Shown here piece by piece: positions 1-8,987 of a stretch of DNA of 64,000 nt. The stretch lies in the NCBI GenBank assembly GCA_964591275.1, contig CAZQAE010000012.1, positions 1 through 64,000 of the forward strand. The letters are read 5' to 3'. The notes beneath the pieces are model-generated. The model was not told the DNA's origin. It saw nothing but the letters and a program-made list of their open reading frames with translations, and did no database searches. The stretch's first letter is position 1; the number at the start of each line of letters is the position of its first letter. The DNA comes from G963674685 sp964591275. GTDB lineage: Bacteria; Lernaellota; Lernaellaia; JACKCT01. Made by a program: the position numbers and the translations under genes.

Positions 1-219
1 AGGAGACCTGCCGCGCGGCGAGAGCGCGGCAGGAGTCAGAGCGTCCATAGTAGCGCTGAAGCGTCTGTAACGGGCGTGGAGCCAAGGGACGCAGGAAGGT
101 GGATGCGTGAAGGACAAAGAGACTCAAATCACCCCGACCGGAAAACCGTGTGCGGGAAAACCGCACGCACGGTTCGGAAGGGGGGAGGGGTCGGGTAACC
201 GGCTCTTCCTACCTCTATC
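1..219 (+). mobile_element. 3' end of a group II intron (domains V and VI)
   Basis: Bases 145-174 form a near-perfect hairpin, ACCGTGTGCGG / CCGCACGCACGGT around a GAAAA-type loop. This is the shape and much of the sequence of bacterial group II intron domain V. Bases 180-219 can fold as domain VI (GGGGTCGGG, TAA, CCGGCTCTTCC) with a candidate branch-point A in CCTACC and an AT end near 219. No reverse-transcriptase gene is visible, so it lies upstream of the window or is lost. Bases 1-120 look to me like the segment that usually precedes or begins the intron-encoded protein; this is from memory and uncertain. The canonical AGC triad at the base of domain V appears here as AAC. Confidence 0.65.
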
Positions 220-221
220 AC

Positions 222-275
222 CCTTGACCCTGAATCCTGAAGGCCCTAGACCCTGACCCCTGAATCCTTCGCTAC
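222..275 (-). repeat. 7-bp-period tandem repeat, G-rich on minus strand
   Basis: CCCTGAC/CCTGAAT/CCCTAGA-type heptamers follow each other with 7-base spacing. They lie 24 bases beyond the stop codon of the minus-strand oxidoreductase. Read in that gene's sense they are AGGGTCA-like, the same family and orientation as the array at 50031-50065. Confidence 0.55.
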
Positions 276-298
276 GAGCTTGTCGCCTCAGACGAAGC

Positions 299-1663
299 TC
301 ATTCGGATTTTGAGGCCGCTTCTTTTTCTGCTGCTTTGCGAAAAGCGTCCATGTCCACAACCTTGCCACGCAGGCGGGCATCTTCAGCGGCAAAGCAAAT
401 GAGATGGCTTTCCAAAGCGCTGCGCGCGCCGGCGAGGCTTTGGCCTTTTCGCTTTTCCTGCAACGCTTGTGCAAAATCCACGAGGATCATTTCGTCGCCG
501 CCCCCGTGAATGATTCCGTGGTAGCGGATGCGCTCTTTTGTCACGCGGCCCGGATTGAAAGTGCGTGTTTCGAGCCTGCCCGTGAAATCGGCGGAGCGAA
601 TTTCACCCCTGGTTCCGTGCAGGTTCAGGGTCCTTTCCCAGATGAGGCTAAAGGCCGATAGCTGGAAGGATGCGACAACGCCGTTTTCAAATTCAATGCT
701 GACGGTCTGGTGATCGACCACATCGTTGTCGGCGCGAAAAACGCATTTGCCGTGATCGCTTTCACGCAGCAAACGCATCACGTTTTCTTTGCTTGTATCG
801 CGCGAGATGACCGAGGCCAGTGTGCGAAAGCGCGGATTTAATACTACGTCCGCCGCGGCCTGTAAGGACATTCCCGAAAACAGCGAGAGCGGTATGTCGG
901 GTCTGCCGGGATCGACGAATTGTTTGATCGCCGAAAACTCGCAGGAGTCTGCGATCGGGCAGCCGTCGGTGCAGCGCTCGGGGGCGCCCTCGGGAGCGTT
1001 ATCGGAGTTAAAGAAGCCCAGGCCGCCGAAGGAGGCCACGCTCTTGGCCTTTGCTCCGGCGAACCAGGAGATAAGGTCGATATCATGGACGCCTTTGGCC
1101 ATGACGAAGGAGTGGGACAGGTCGCTGCGGTGATGAATGCCGCGAACGTAGCTCATGATGAAGTGCCAGTATCCAATATTCTCCGCGCAGTCGATGTTCA
1201 TCAGGCGACCGGCGACGCCGTCGTCATAAAGCCGGCGCATGCGCGTGTAGATTTTGTTGTAACGACTTTGCAGGGAAACGAAAAATTGCAGATCACACTG
1301 CTCGGCGAGTTGCATAAGGCGCAGAGCCTCGCCGGGATTTAAGGCCATCGGTTTTTCTAAAAAGACGTGGAAGCCTTTCCTTAGAGCCGCGACGGTCGAT
1401 TCGTAATGCATTCGGCAGGGAAGCGCGTTGACAACGGCGCTTGCGACGCGGGGTTTTTCAAAAAGCTCGCGCCAGTCGCGAAAGGCGTTTTTCTTTTCGA
1501 TGCCAAACTTCTTGCGGAAAAGCTCCCGCCGCATGTCGTCCATCTCCGCCACGGCGGTGAATTTCATGAGGCCGGGGTGCTTTTTCACCAGCGTCGCCAG
1601 ATTGAGTTCGCCTCGCGCCCCGGCGCCGACCAGCGCCATTTCAACGGGTTTTTTCGAGTTCAT
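299..1663 (-). CDS. Gfo/Idh/MocA family oxidoreductase
   Basis: The 454-residue product is a predicted cytoplasmic NAD(P)-dependent dehydrogenase of sugars, inositols or related compounds. The N-terminus has a Rossmann fold with the dinucleotide motif GAGARG near residue 12. EKPMA near residue 105 is the family's conserved EKP. The C-terminal half fits the substrate-binding domain, and the cysteine pattern ERCTDGCPIADSCEF in mid-protein is unusual and could bind metal. The start at 1663 is preferred over 1771 because GGGAG lies 8 bases upstream and the Rossmann strand begins at once. It stands alone, divergent from the next gene. The substrate cannot be read from the sequence. Confidence 0.85.
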   Translation of the reverse strand: MNSKKPVEMALVGAGARGELNLATLVKKHPGLMKFTAVAEMDDMRRELFRKKFGIEKKNAFRDWRELFEKPRVASAVVNALPCRMHYESTVAALRKGFHVFLEKPMALNPGEALRLMQLAEQCDLQFFVSLQSRYNKIYTRMRRLYDDGVAGRLMNIDCAENIGYWHFIMSYVRGIHHRSDLSHSFVMAKGVHDIDLISWFAGAKAKSVASFGGLGFFNSDNAPEGAPERCTDGCPIADSCEFSAIKQFVDPGRPDIPLSLFSGMSLQAAADVVLNPRFRTLASVISRDTSKENVMRLLRESDHGKCVFRADNDVVDHQTVSIEFENGVVASFQLSAFSLIWERTLNLHGTRGEIRSADFTGRLETRTFNPGRVTKERIRYHGIIHGGGDEMILVDFAQALQEKRKGQSLAGARSALESHLICFAAEDARLRGKVVDMDAFRKAAEKEAASKSE

Positions 1664-1791
1664 TGGGTATGCTCCCAAAAGCGATTCACCAAGGGAATAC
1701 ATTCTAGCGCCAACTTCCGGCAAATGAAAAGTGGAATACGACAGGACAAAAGGCTGGAAGAACAGCGGCAATATCAGTACAATCGATAGTT

Positions 1792-3792
1792 ATGATGATG
1801 AAAATTTCTACAAATACACTTTTGCTTCCGGTCTTGATTCTCACTGCTATCTTCGCGCTCTCGTGCGGCGGGGATGATTCTGATTCCGATTCGGATGACG
1901 GACCCGATGACGATATGAACGACGACGCGGCAAACGACGATGCGACCGACGACGACGATGTCAACGACGACGCGGACGACGACGCATTTGAGGGGATTTT
2001 GCCCACCACGCTGGATTTGACTCTCATTCCCACGCAGAGCGCCGAGGGCTGGATTCTCGGCGAAGGAGCGCCTGAGCCGCACATTTCGCGAAACGACTTG
2101 CAGGCCGTCGCGACGCGCAGCGCAGACGAGGGCCCATTGTCGCTGGCGTATTTCCTTGTCATGACCGACCAGCACCAGGCTGACGAGGAGTCGCCGACGC
2201 GCCTCGATTTTTTCGGGTCCTGGGAGGTCTTTTTCGGAATGTTCGAGTCTTTTCACAGGCCGCAACAGGACTTGACGTCGCAGATCCTCAACGCGCTCGT
2301 GCGAACGGCGAACGGCCTGCAAGCCGATTACGAACGGGATTTCGACCTCGCGCTGGTGCTGGGCGACGGCGCCGACAACGCGCAGTTCAACGAGATGAAA
2401 GTGCTGATTGACGTGTTGGACGGCAGCGGCCTTAGTTCCGTGCGCGACGGCTGGGCCAGGCCCGACAGCGGCGATCTGAACATTGATCCGGCCACGGGGC
2501 ATAACCTCGGGGAAAGGGATTTCGGCATCCAGGAGTACGACGCCTGGGGCAATCCCAACATGCTCTATTTTCGTCCCGGTTATCCAAACTCCAACGCCGA
2601 CTTTCCGGTGGAGGGTCTGTTGAAAACCGGCGGCCAGGCGCTGCCGTGGTACTACGCCATCGGCAATCACGACACGCTGGCGGGCGGCGGCTTCAACCCG
2701 GACGGTAAAGTGACCTCCTTTTCCAGAGCGGATTACGTGGGCGACATCGCTTATTACGGTTTCATTCCGGGCATCGCGTCCACGGTGTCGTGGATGAAGG
2801 AAAACGGCAACAAACAGCTTTACATTGGCAATGGCTTCTTCGGCTGGGATAATAACTGGCAAAAGCTTTATCTACTGATGATCTGGGGTGAGTGGCGAAG
2901 CGAAATCGATTGGCGCTTTGACCTGGACGCGCTGGTCAACGATACGCCCGAGGACCCAAGCGACGATGGCGTGATCATTACGCCGGATCCGAAAAGGGCT
3001 TTTATGGGACCGGAAGGATTGATCCCCCTCATCCATGAGCGGGGCCACGGTTTTGATGACAACAACGACGACGGCGACGTCAACGCAGCCGACGGCGGCT
3101 GGTACCGCATCGATTGGCCGGGCGAAAATCCCGATGCGCCGATGCCGATGCGCCTATTGATGCTCGACACCATGGACGCCGCCATCGTATCCGAGGGAGG
3201 CTTGAGCCCGGCGCAGCTTTCCTGGTTAAAAGGTGAACTTGATCAGGCGGTTGCCGACAAGGTTCTGGTCATCGTCGGCTCGCACCACCATGAGGAGGAA
3301 ATCATTGTCGGCGGCGCACGTTTTCAGGCGCTGCTTCATAATTGTCCCAACGCGATTTTGCATCTGGTCGGGCACGATCACAAAAACAAAGTGGTGGCCC
3401 ATCCCGACGAAAGCGCGAATCCATTGCGTGGATACTGGGAAGTCCAGACCGCCTCCACCGTGGAATTTCCGCAGCAGGGACGCATTGTCGAAGTGGTGGA
3501 CAACCGGGACGGCACGGGAACGATCTACGCCACGATTTTCGATCACTGGCCCGTCAAGGGCGACGCCGCGGATGATCTTGCGGGATTGGGACGCGACATC
3601 GCACTGGAAGAATACGCGAAACTGCGCCTTGACGATTCCCGAAAATTCGGCGGACCGGGAGGACCGGCGGACCGAAATGTGGCGCTGATATTCGACATCC
3701 CCCCGGACGTGGCCGACAGGCTTGCGCTGATGGAATCAAGCGGCGCGGTTACATCAACCGATGTTCTGGGCCATCGATACGAAGGCGAGTGA
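1792..3792 (+). CDS. Asp-linker lipoprotein with calcineurin-like metallophosphoesterase domain
   Basis: The 666-residue product has a type II signal peptide (residues 1-25, lipobox ALSC), then an acidic linker of about 40 residues (DSDSDDGPDDD, DDDDVNDDADDD), then a folded domain. That domain has the metal-ligand motifs of calcineurin-like phosphoesterases in order: MTDQHQ, LGDGADN, GNHD, GSHHH and GHDH. It is therefore predicted to be a surface or periplasmic lipid-anchored phosphoesterase. D-to-Q changes in the first motif make the substrate uncertain. Three ATG codons run from 1792 with no strong ribosome site; 1798 is also possible. A 7-bp repeat array begins directly after its stop codon. 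Confidence 0.85.
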   Translation: MMMKISTNTLLLPVLILTAIFALSCGGDDSDSDSDDGPDDDMNDDAANDDATDDDDVNDDADDDAFEGILPTTLDLTLIPTQSAEGWILGEGAPEPHISRNDLQAVATRSADEGPLSLAYFLVMTDQHQADEESPTRLDFFGSWEVFFGMFESFHRPQQDLTSQILNALVRTANGLQADYERDFDLALVLGDGADNAQFNEMKVLIDVLDGSGLSSVRDGWARPDSGDLNIDPATGHNLGERDFGIQEYDAWGNPNMLYFRPGYPNSNADFPVEGLLKTGGQALPWYYAIGNHDTLAGGGFNPDGKVTSFSRADYVGDIAYYGFIPGIASTVSWMKENGNKQLYIGNGFFGWDNNWQKLYLLMIWGEWRSEIDWRFDLDALVNDTPEDPSDDGVIITPDPKRAFMGPEGLIPLIHERGHGFDDNNDDGDVNAADGGWYRIDWPGENPDAPMPMRLLMLDTMDAAIVSEGGLSPAQLSWLKGELDQAVADKVLVIVGSHHHEEEIIVGGARFQALLHNCPNAILHLVGHDHKNKVVAHPDESANPLRGYWEVQTASTVEFPQQGRIVEVVDNRDGTGTIYATIFDHWPVKGDAADDLAGLGRDIALEEYAKLRLDDSRKFGGPGGPADRNVALIFDIPPDVADRLALMESSGAVTSTDVLGHRYEGE

Positions 3793-3793
3793 C

Positions 3794-3867
3794 GGAAGTA
3801 TGAAGTATGAAGTATGAGGTATGAGGTATGAAGTACTGAGTGTAGGAGCGACATTCCTGTCGCGATC
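3794..3867 (+). repeat. Heptamer array followed by REP-like palindrome
   Basis: Bases 3794-3836 hold about six 7-base units (GAAGTAT, GAGGTAT, GAAGTAC). Bases 3841-3867 follow with TGTAGGAGCGACATTC and its inverted partner GTCGCGA. The array starts 2 bases after a stop codon, in the sense of that gene. The REP part recurs at 13502, 13554, 21573, 21634 and 52950-53047. Confidence 0.75.
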
Positions 3868-3898
3868 AACTGTTTTTGAATAAGGATTAAATAATAAT

Positions 3899-4681
3899 AT
3901 GTTCGGATTTTTCAGGCGGCGGCGACGGGCAAAAATCAAGTTGCAGCCTTTTTCCGGTGAGTGGATTTCGATTCTTGAAAACAACGTGCCTTATTACGGC
4001 ATGTTGACGCCGGAGGAACGCGAGGAACTGCGCGGGCATATCCTGGTTTTTTTGCATGAGAAGAATTTTGTCAGCGCCGGCGGTCTTGAGATCACCGATG
4101 AGGTTCGCGTCACCATCGCTGCGCAGGCCTGCATCCTCCTGCTGGGCCGCGAGACGGAATATTATCCGAGTTTGCGGACCATCCTGGTTTACCCGGATAC
4201 CTTTTTCGTCGAGCAAAAGAAGCGTATGCCCGACGGTTCCGTGTCTGAAGGCCTCGGCGCGAACCTGGGCGAGTCATGGCATCGGGGTCCGGTGGTGCTG
4301 TCCTGGAGCAGCGTGAAGCGCGGCGCATACGACGCACGCGACGCGCACAATGTGGTCTTTCATGAGTTCGCGCATCAACTCGACGGCGACTATGGAAGAA
4401 CCGACGGGGCGCCGCTTTTGCCCGAGCGATCCATGTACACGGCCTGGGCGCGCGTGCTGACCACGGAATATGAACAGCTGCTCAGCGATTTGGAGCACCA
4501 CCGTCGCCACTGCCTCGATTCCTACGCGGCGACTAATCCTGCCGAGTTTTTCGCCGTGGTCACCGAAACCTTTTTTGAAAATCCTCAGAAGCTTCTGCGT
4601 TGTCATCCTGAACTCTATGAACAGATGAAACTGTTTTATAAACAGGATCCCGTAAAAAGGTACGAAGTAAAACGGAAGTAA
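3899..4681 (+). CDS. mtfA: MtfA-family zinc-dependent peptidase (M90)
   Basis: The 260-residue product is a soluble peptidase of the MtfA/YeeI family. In Escherichia coli MtfA binds the repressor Mlc and has peptidase activity. HEFAHQLDG near residue 155 is the HExxH zinc site with the family's extended pattern. The downstream region PAEFFAVVTETFFENP carries the conserved glutamate that completes the site. A short Arg-rich stretch (RRRRR) follows the start. Length and motif order match full-length MtfA, so the gene looks intact. The Shine-Dalgarno is weak (AAGGATT). There is no Mlc-like gene in the window, so its partner here is unknown. Confidence 0.88.
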   Translation: MFGFFRRRRRAKIKLQPFSGEWISILENNVPYYGMLTPEEREELRGHILVFLHEKNFVSAGGLEITDEVRVTIAAQACILLLGRETEYYPSLRTILVYPDTFFVEQKKRMPDGSVSEGLGANLGESWHRGPVVLSWSSVKRGAYDARDAHNVVFHEFAHQLDGDYGRTDGAPLLPERSMYTAWARVLTTEYEQLLSDLEHHRRHCLDSYAATNPAEFFAVVTETFFENPQKLLRCHPELYEQMKLFYKQDPVKRYEVKRK

Positions 4682-5171
4682 AAAAACGCAGATATTTGGG
4701 GACATCCACTCCTGTGATGGATAGCCTGGCAAAGATAGTACGGCTAAACCAACGGCTTTTTGTTAACCACGAATCATCCGTGGGTGTCCCCGATTTTTCG
4801 ACACGCAATTTTTCATTGCTGATCGCCAGATTTCATGGTATCCTCACGCAAATCAAGAAAAAGGACGGGGATGCAAAAATTCCACGCAAAAGGCCAACTC
4901 AGTAATTCAGGCAAGCACATTACTCTTTCGAGGCCGAAATTGACCGGAAACGTATTGTCATATTTCTCACTAATCAAAGGATTATTAGGTGATTGTCACC
5001 AATTTTTAAAGCGAGTCAACATTTCATATAATTACACCCTGAAGCAGGCTACAAGTGAGGATGATTCTCCTTGGGGTAATTGCCCAACAGTTTCGTGGAG
5101 CGAGCACTGTAATCCAGATGTTTACCCAGATGGATTCATTGATGTGAGAGATAACACTTGAGAGGTGTAGA
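4682..5171. other. Gene-poor stretch with a MITE-like element
   Basis: This 490-base stretch is clearly more AT-rich than its flanks. Its first part is the inverted-repeat element at 4691-4798. An open frame from 4835 to 5161 has no recognisable fold, poor codon use and no ribosome site, so I do not call it a gene. Confidence 0.5.
4691..4798. repeat. MITE-like element ending in ATATTTGGGGAC inverted repeats
   Basis: The left end reads GATATTTGGGGACATCC. The right end, GGGTGTCCCCGATTTTT, is its diverged inverse. The 108-base size is close to the related element at 13681-13796. No transposase is encoded, so it would be non-autonomous or a remnant. Confidence 0.5.
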
Positions 5172-5657
5172 ATGATCAGAAAAAATACCCCTTGCATGCT
5201 CGTTATTATTTTAATTATTTTCTTGTGCCTATCGTGCTTTCACAAGATTGCTGATGACGACGACAATGATGACAGCAGCGACAGTTCACAGGATGATGAT
5301 GCGAGTAGTAATCCTGATAACGATGATGACGAAAGCGATGATGATTTTACCAACTGCCACGATTATTATTCTTGTGGCTGTAATGATTATGACGATGGAT
5401 GCGTAAAATATGGTTTTGATCCATGCTATGATATGGGTTGTGATACATACGAATCGTCTATGGTCGGTGTTTATAGCTGCTCTTCACCTAATCAATTTGT
5501 AGAGAATGCGAAAGCGTTTTTGATTTCAAAAGGTATTGAGCCTTGTGGTGAGCTGGCAGTTAGAGCTTGCGGGTATGACCCTGAGCAGCTTTATACTGCT
5601 TGTGCGCCGTCCTATGGTTGTATAAGAGCTTGGGACATATGCGAATACTTTGATTAA
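5172..5657 (+). CDS. Small Asp-linker, Cys-rich lipoprotein
   Basis: The 161-residue product matches no family I recognise. It has a signal peptide with lipobox LSC near residue 22, then an acidic linker (DDDDNDD, DDDESDDDF), then a domain of about 105 residues rich in cysteine (CHDYYSCGC, CVKYGFDPC, SYGC). The cysteines suggest disulfides in an exported domain. AGAGGTG lies just upstream of the ATG. Codon use is more AT-rich than in its neighbours, which could mean recent acquisition. A similar build (short acidic linker plus Cys-rich domain) is seen at 46858-47295. Confidence 0.75.
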   Translation: MIRKNTPCMLVIILIIFLCLSCFHKIADDDDNDDSSDSSQDDDASSNPDNDDDESDDDFTNCHDYYSCGCNDYDDGCVKYGFDPCYDMGCDTYESSMVGVYSCSSPNQFVENAKAFLISKGIEPCGELAVRACGYDPEQLYTACAPSYGCIRAWDICEYFD

Positions 5658-5981
5658 AAGAATTCATGACAGCGGAACTGTTGAAAAAGTTCTATTTCCA
5701 TCGAGCCCTGTTTTGCTCCATTAAGCATATCGAAATTCCCATCCCGTATTGAAAACCATCAAAATTCTCCCACGGACCTACGCGAAAAGATCTATCGAAC
5801 CGGCAACTCAATTTCCTTAACCTTTTAGGAAAATTCCTCTTCAATCAAAGCAATCCACACTTAACAACGCTATCGTCATCGTCGTGGTAACCTAAGAAAA
5901 GTTTTGTAAATTTGAAAAGACCCCTGATCTGGTGATGATTGGATTTTGTAAATCAACATCAGGCTTTGAGCGAATCCAACA
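5658..5981. other. Intergenic stretch, nothing recognised
   Basis: This is about 320 AT-rich bases between convergent genes. I see no supportable gene, RNA or strong terminator. Confidence 0.5.
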
Positions 5982-7313
5982 TCACAGCAGATTCGCCGCC
6001 AGTTCCGCCAGTCCCGAGCGTTCACCTTTATAGAGCGAAACGTGTCCGGAGATTTCCTGCCCTTTGAGTTTCTCCACAACGTAGGACAGGCCATTGGAGG
6101 ATGAATCCAGGTAGGGATTGTCGATCTGGTAGGGATCGCCCGTCAAAACGACCTTTGTTCCTTCGCCGGTGCGCGTGATAACGGTCTTGACCTCGTGCGG
6201 CGTGAGGTTCTGCGCCTCGTCGATGATAAGGAACTGGTGGGGGATCGAGCGCCCTCGAATGAAAGTCAGGGCTTCCATTTGGATGACTTCCTTATTTTCC
6301 AGGTCGGTGAGCCTCGTATACTGGGCCGCCTTGTCGTTGGGGTTGCTGAGCAAAAATTCCAGGTTGTCATAGATGGGCTGCATCCAGGGCCTAAGCTTCT
6401 CATCGATGCTGCCGGGCAAAAAACCCACGTCCCGGCCCATGGGAACAATGGGACGCGAGATGAGAATGCGCTGATAAACTTCGTCTTTCACGACCTTTTC
6501 CAAAGCCGCGGCCAGGGCCAGAAGCGTCTTGCCCGTTCCCGCTTTTCCCACCAGAGTCACCAGTTTCAGGTCATCATCGAGGAGAATATCCAGCGCGAAG
6601 CGTTGCTCCCGATTGCGCGGCTTTAGGGAGAACACTGAGCCTTTAAGTTTCTTGACGACCTGCACGGATTTCCCATTTTTCAACCGGCAAAGGGCCGTGT
6701 GGTTCGGATTGCCCTCGTCGATCAGCGTGAGAAACTGATTGGGATACAGGGTTTCCTCCGAGCTTTCGATTTCCACGGTCCCTTCGGCGTAGAGTTCGTC
6801 GATAAGTTCTCCGGGCACTTCAAATTCTGAAGCGCCGCTGTACAACTCCTCAATATCGACCTTAGCGTTTTCAAAATCCTCGGCTTCCAGGTCCAGGGCG
6901 TCGGCCTTGATGCGCAGGTTCGTGTCTTGCGTGACAAGGATTGTGCGGGCGCCTGGATTTTCCTTCTGGATGCGCAAAGCAACGCCCAGAATGCGATTGT
7001 CATTATTATTGTTGAAAAGTATGCCGCCCAGCGTTCCGCTGTCCTCCCAGTCCAAAACGATGCGAAGTGAACCGCCGCCGGGAAGATCAACGCCCTTGTT
7101 CAGTTTTCCGCCCTTTCGCAGATCATCGAGGATACGGCTGACCGCGCGAGCGTTTCGCCCGATCTCGGACAATTCTTTTTTGAAACGATCAATTTCCTCG
7201 ATCACGATGATCGGGAGGATTATCTGGTTGTCCTCGAAAAGGAAAATTGCTTTTGGATTGTGCAAAAGGACGTTGGTATCCAGGACAAAAAACTTTGGCC
7301 GGCCTTTGGGCAT
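5982..7313 (-). CDS. PIN domain-PhoH ATPase (PhoH2 type)
   Basis: The 443-residue product is cytoplasmic. Residues 5-150 are a PIN nuclease domain, with FFVLDTNVLLHNP providing the first catalytic Asp and VTQDTNLR the later acidic site. The C-terminal half is a PhoH-type P-loop ATPase with Walker A GKAGTGKT near residue 255 and Walker B LIIDEAQN near 360. PIN-PhoH (PhoH2) proteins act as RNA-unwinding ribonucleases in Mycobacterium. The start at 7313 has GAGGGA 8 bases upstream; the longer frame to 7427 lacks homology. No antitoxin-like gene lies next to it, so it may act alone. Confidence 0.9.
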   Translation of the reverse strand: MPKGRPKFFVLDTNVLLHNPKAIFLFEDNQIILPIIVIEEIDRFKKELSEIGRNARAVSRILDDLRKGGKLNKGVDLPGGGSLRIVLDWEDSGTLGGILFNNNNDNRILGVALRIQKENPGARTILVTQDTNLRIKADALDLEAEDFENAKVDIEELYSGASEFEVPGELIDELYAEGTVEIESSEETLYPNQFLTLIDEGNPNHTALCRLKNGKSVQVVKKLKGSVFSLKPRNREQRFALDILLDDDLKLVTLVGKAGTGKTLLALAAALEKVVKDEVYQRILISRPIVPMGRDVGFLPGSIDEKLRPWMQPIYDNLEFLLSNPNDKAAQYTRLTDLENKEVIQMEALTFIRGRSIPHQFLIIDEAQNLTPHEVKTVITRTGEGTKVVLTGDPYQIDNPYLDSSSNGLSYVVEKLKGQEISGHVSLYKGERSGLAELAANLL

Positions 7314-7587
7314 TGGAAATCCCTCGTGGGAAAAAGAAAATGTGGAATGGAGTGTTTTCTGATTGGCGATGGCAGGCGGAATCGTTGGTTCAAGATAATC
7401 CTTGAAATGCGTGTAAATGGCGCTCAATGCTTAAGAGCGTCTGTTCTCCTGCTTTCATTTTTATACAAGAGTACAACGGGGATCAAGGAAAAATTTTCCA
7501 TGTTCGTCAAAACATCCGACTGGTCTTATAGGTTTTCAAGGGTTTTAGGGACTGGACTCCAAGCATAAAATGATCGCGCCCGCGATT

Positions 7588-8163
7588 TCACTTCAGCGGA
7601 TGATCCACCAGTTCGGTGGTAGCCTCGCGAAGGCCGATGGCGAGCGCGCGTCTGTTTAGTTCCAGGAAGCTCTTCGGGACGCGTTTCATCACCGCTTGCT
7701 CCAGGGACATGCGGGACACGACTTCGGTGATTCCCGCCAGGGCGCCGAGGGCCACCATATTGGCCACGACGATTTTGCCCAGTTCATCGCGCGCGATCTG
7801 CGTGAAGGGGATGTTAAAGCGTTGATATCGCCCTTCGGGCACATCACCCACGAAGGTGCTGTCGGTGATGAGAATGCCGCCTTTTTTCAGGTCGGGAGCG
7901 AATGTTATCGCGGCTTTCTGGCTCATGGCCAGCAGGATGTCAGGCTCCTCCACCTTGGGATAATCAATGTCGTCATCGGAGATTATCACTTCGCACTTCA
8001 CCGCGCCGCCGCGGGCTTCGGGTCCGTAGGTCTGTGTTTGAATGGCGTTTTTGTCATCGAAGACTATGGCGGCCTCAGCCAGAATTATGCCCACCAGAAT
8101 TACGCCCTGGCCGCCGGTGCCCGAGAGCCGAATGCCGATTTCGTTGTTGTTGTGAACCGTCAT
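7588..8163 (-). CDS. korC: 2-oxoacid:ferredoxin oxidoreductase, gamma subunit
   Basis: The 191-residue product is the gamma chain of a four-subunit 2-oxoacid:ferredoxin oxidoreductase, probably the 2-oxoglutarate (Kor) type. It opens with GIRLSGTGGQGV, the glycine-rich motif that begins this family, and spans the full domain. Its ATG overlaps the stop codon of the beta gene (ATGA), showing translational coupling. It is the last gene of the korDABC operon. 2-oxoglutarate is favoured by overall resemblance; a 2-oxoisovalerate or other 2-oxoacid substrate cannot be excluded. Confidence 0.88.
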   Translation of the reverse strand: MTVHNNNEIGIRLSGTGGQGVILVGIILAEAAIVFDDKNAIQTQTYGPEARGGAVKCEVIISDDDIDYPKVEEPDILLAMSQKAAITFAPDLKKGGILITDSTFVGDVPEGRYQRFNIPFTQIARDELGKIVVANMVALGALAGITEVVSRMSLEQAVMKRVPKSFLELNRRALAIGLREATTELVDHPLK

Positions 8164-8984
8164 TTATTAAGTTCCTTCATGGCTCGTTCCTTGATCAACT
8201 GGAGTTCATCCACGAACTCGGGCCGGGACTCCTCGTGAAAAACCCCAATGGGGATGACGTCTTTCTTCTCGTCGTCGCTGAGTTTTTTGTATTGTTCGTA
8301 TTTTACGCATTTTTTCTTATAAACATCCAGCATATCCACTGGGCTCTTGAAGGAATTTTTGCGGCCATATGCCGTCCAGCAGTCGCCGGCTACGTCCACC
8401 ACGGAAAAGCCCTTGTGCGTGAAGGCCTGTGTGAAGATTTTGTCCATCTGCATCACGTGATAGGCGGTGGTGCGCGCAACAAATGTAGCGCCGGCGGCCA
8501 CGCCCACCGCCACGGGGTCAAGCTCGTTTTCCACGTTGCCGTAGGGTCCCGTGGAGGTAAAGCTCCCGAAGGGCGTCGTCGGCGAGGTCTGCCCGCCGGT
8601 CATGCCGTAAGTTTTGTTGTTGAAGATGATCAGGTTGATGTCGATGTTGCGCCTGCAGGCATGGAGGAAGTGATTGCCGCCGATGGCCAGAGCGTCGCCG
8701 TCGCCGGATACGATGATGACTTTCAAATAGGGTTTGATGACCTTGACGCCCAGCGCGAAGGCCAGGGCGCGACCATGCGTGGTGTGGAGCGTGTTCGCAT
8801 CCACGTAGCCGGGCAGGCGGCTGGCGCAGCCGATACCGGACACAATGACCAGATCGTCTTTTTCCCAGCCCATTTTGTGCACGGCGCGCAAAATTCCCTT
8901 GGCGATAATGCCGTGGGAGCATCCAGGGCACCAGATATGGGGAAGTCGATTTTCGCGCAGATAATAGTTGTAATCGAAAGCCAT
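8160..8984 (-). CDS. korB: 2-oxoacid:ferredoxin oxidoreductase, beta subunit (TPP-binding)
   Basis: The 274-residue product is the thiamine-diphosphate-binding chain. WCPGCSHG near residue 18 carries the conserved CPGC. VSGDGDALAIGGNHF near residue 94 and NNKTYGMTGGQ near 122 form the metal/TPP-binding signature. The reaction is CoA-dependent oxidative decarboxylation of a 2-oxoacid with electrons passed to ferredoxin, or the reverse carboxylation. It starts 3 bases after korA stops and ends overlapping the korC start, so all subunits are made from one message. Confidence 0.92.
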   Translation of the reverse strand: MAFDYNYYLRENRLPHIWCPGCSHGIIAKGILRAVHKMGWEKDDLVIVSGIGCASRLPGYVDANTLHTTHGRALAFALGVKVIKPYLKVIIVSGDGDALAIGGNHFLHACRRNIDINLIIFNNKTYGMTGGQTSPTTPFGSFTSTGPYGNVENELDPVAVGVAAGATFVARTTAYHVMQMDKIFTQAFTHKGFSVVDVAGDCWTAYGRKNSFKSPVDMLDVYKKKCVKYEQYKKLSDDEKKDVIPIGVFHEESRPEFVDELQLIKERAMKELNK

Positions 8985-8987
8985 GAT

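Noticed and set aside
1774..2862. Minus-strand 362-codon frame, and similar Val/Ile-rich frames opposite 36001-36220 and 38567-39256
   Set aside because: They are the reverse complement of Asp codons (GAC/GAT read as GTC/ATC) in the acidic linkers, so they are compositional shadows.
4835..5161. A 108-codon frame before the small lipoprotein gene
   Set aside because: No ribosome site, atypical codons, no recognisable domain; it begins next to a repeat element.
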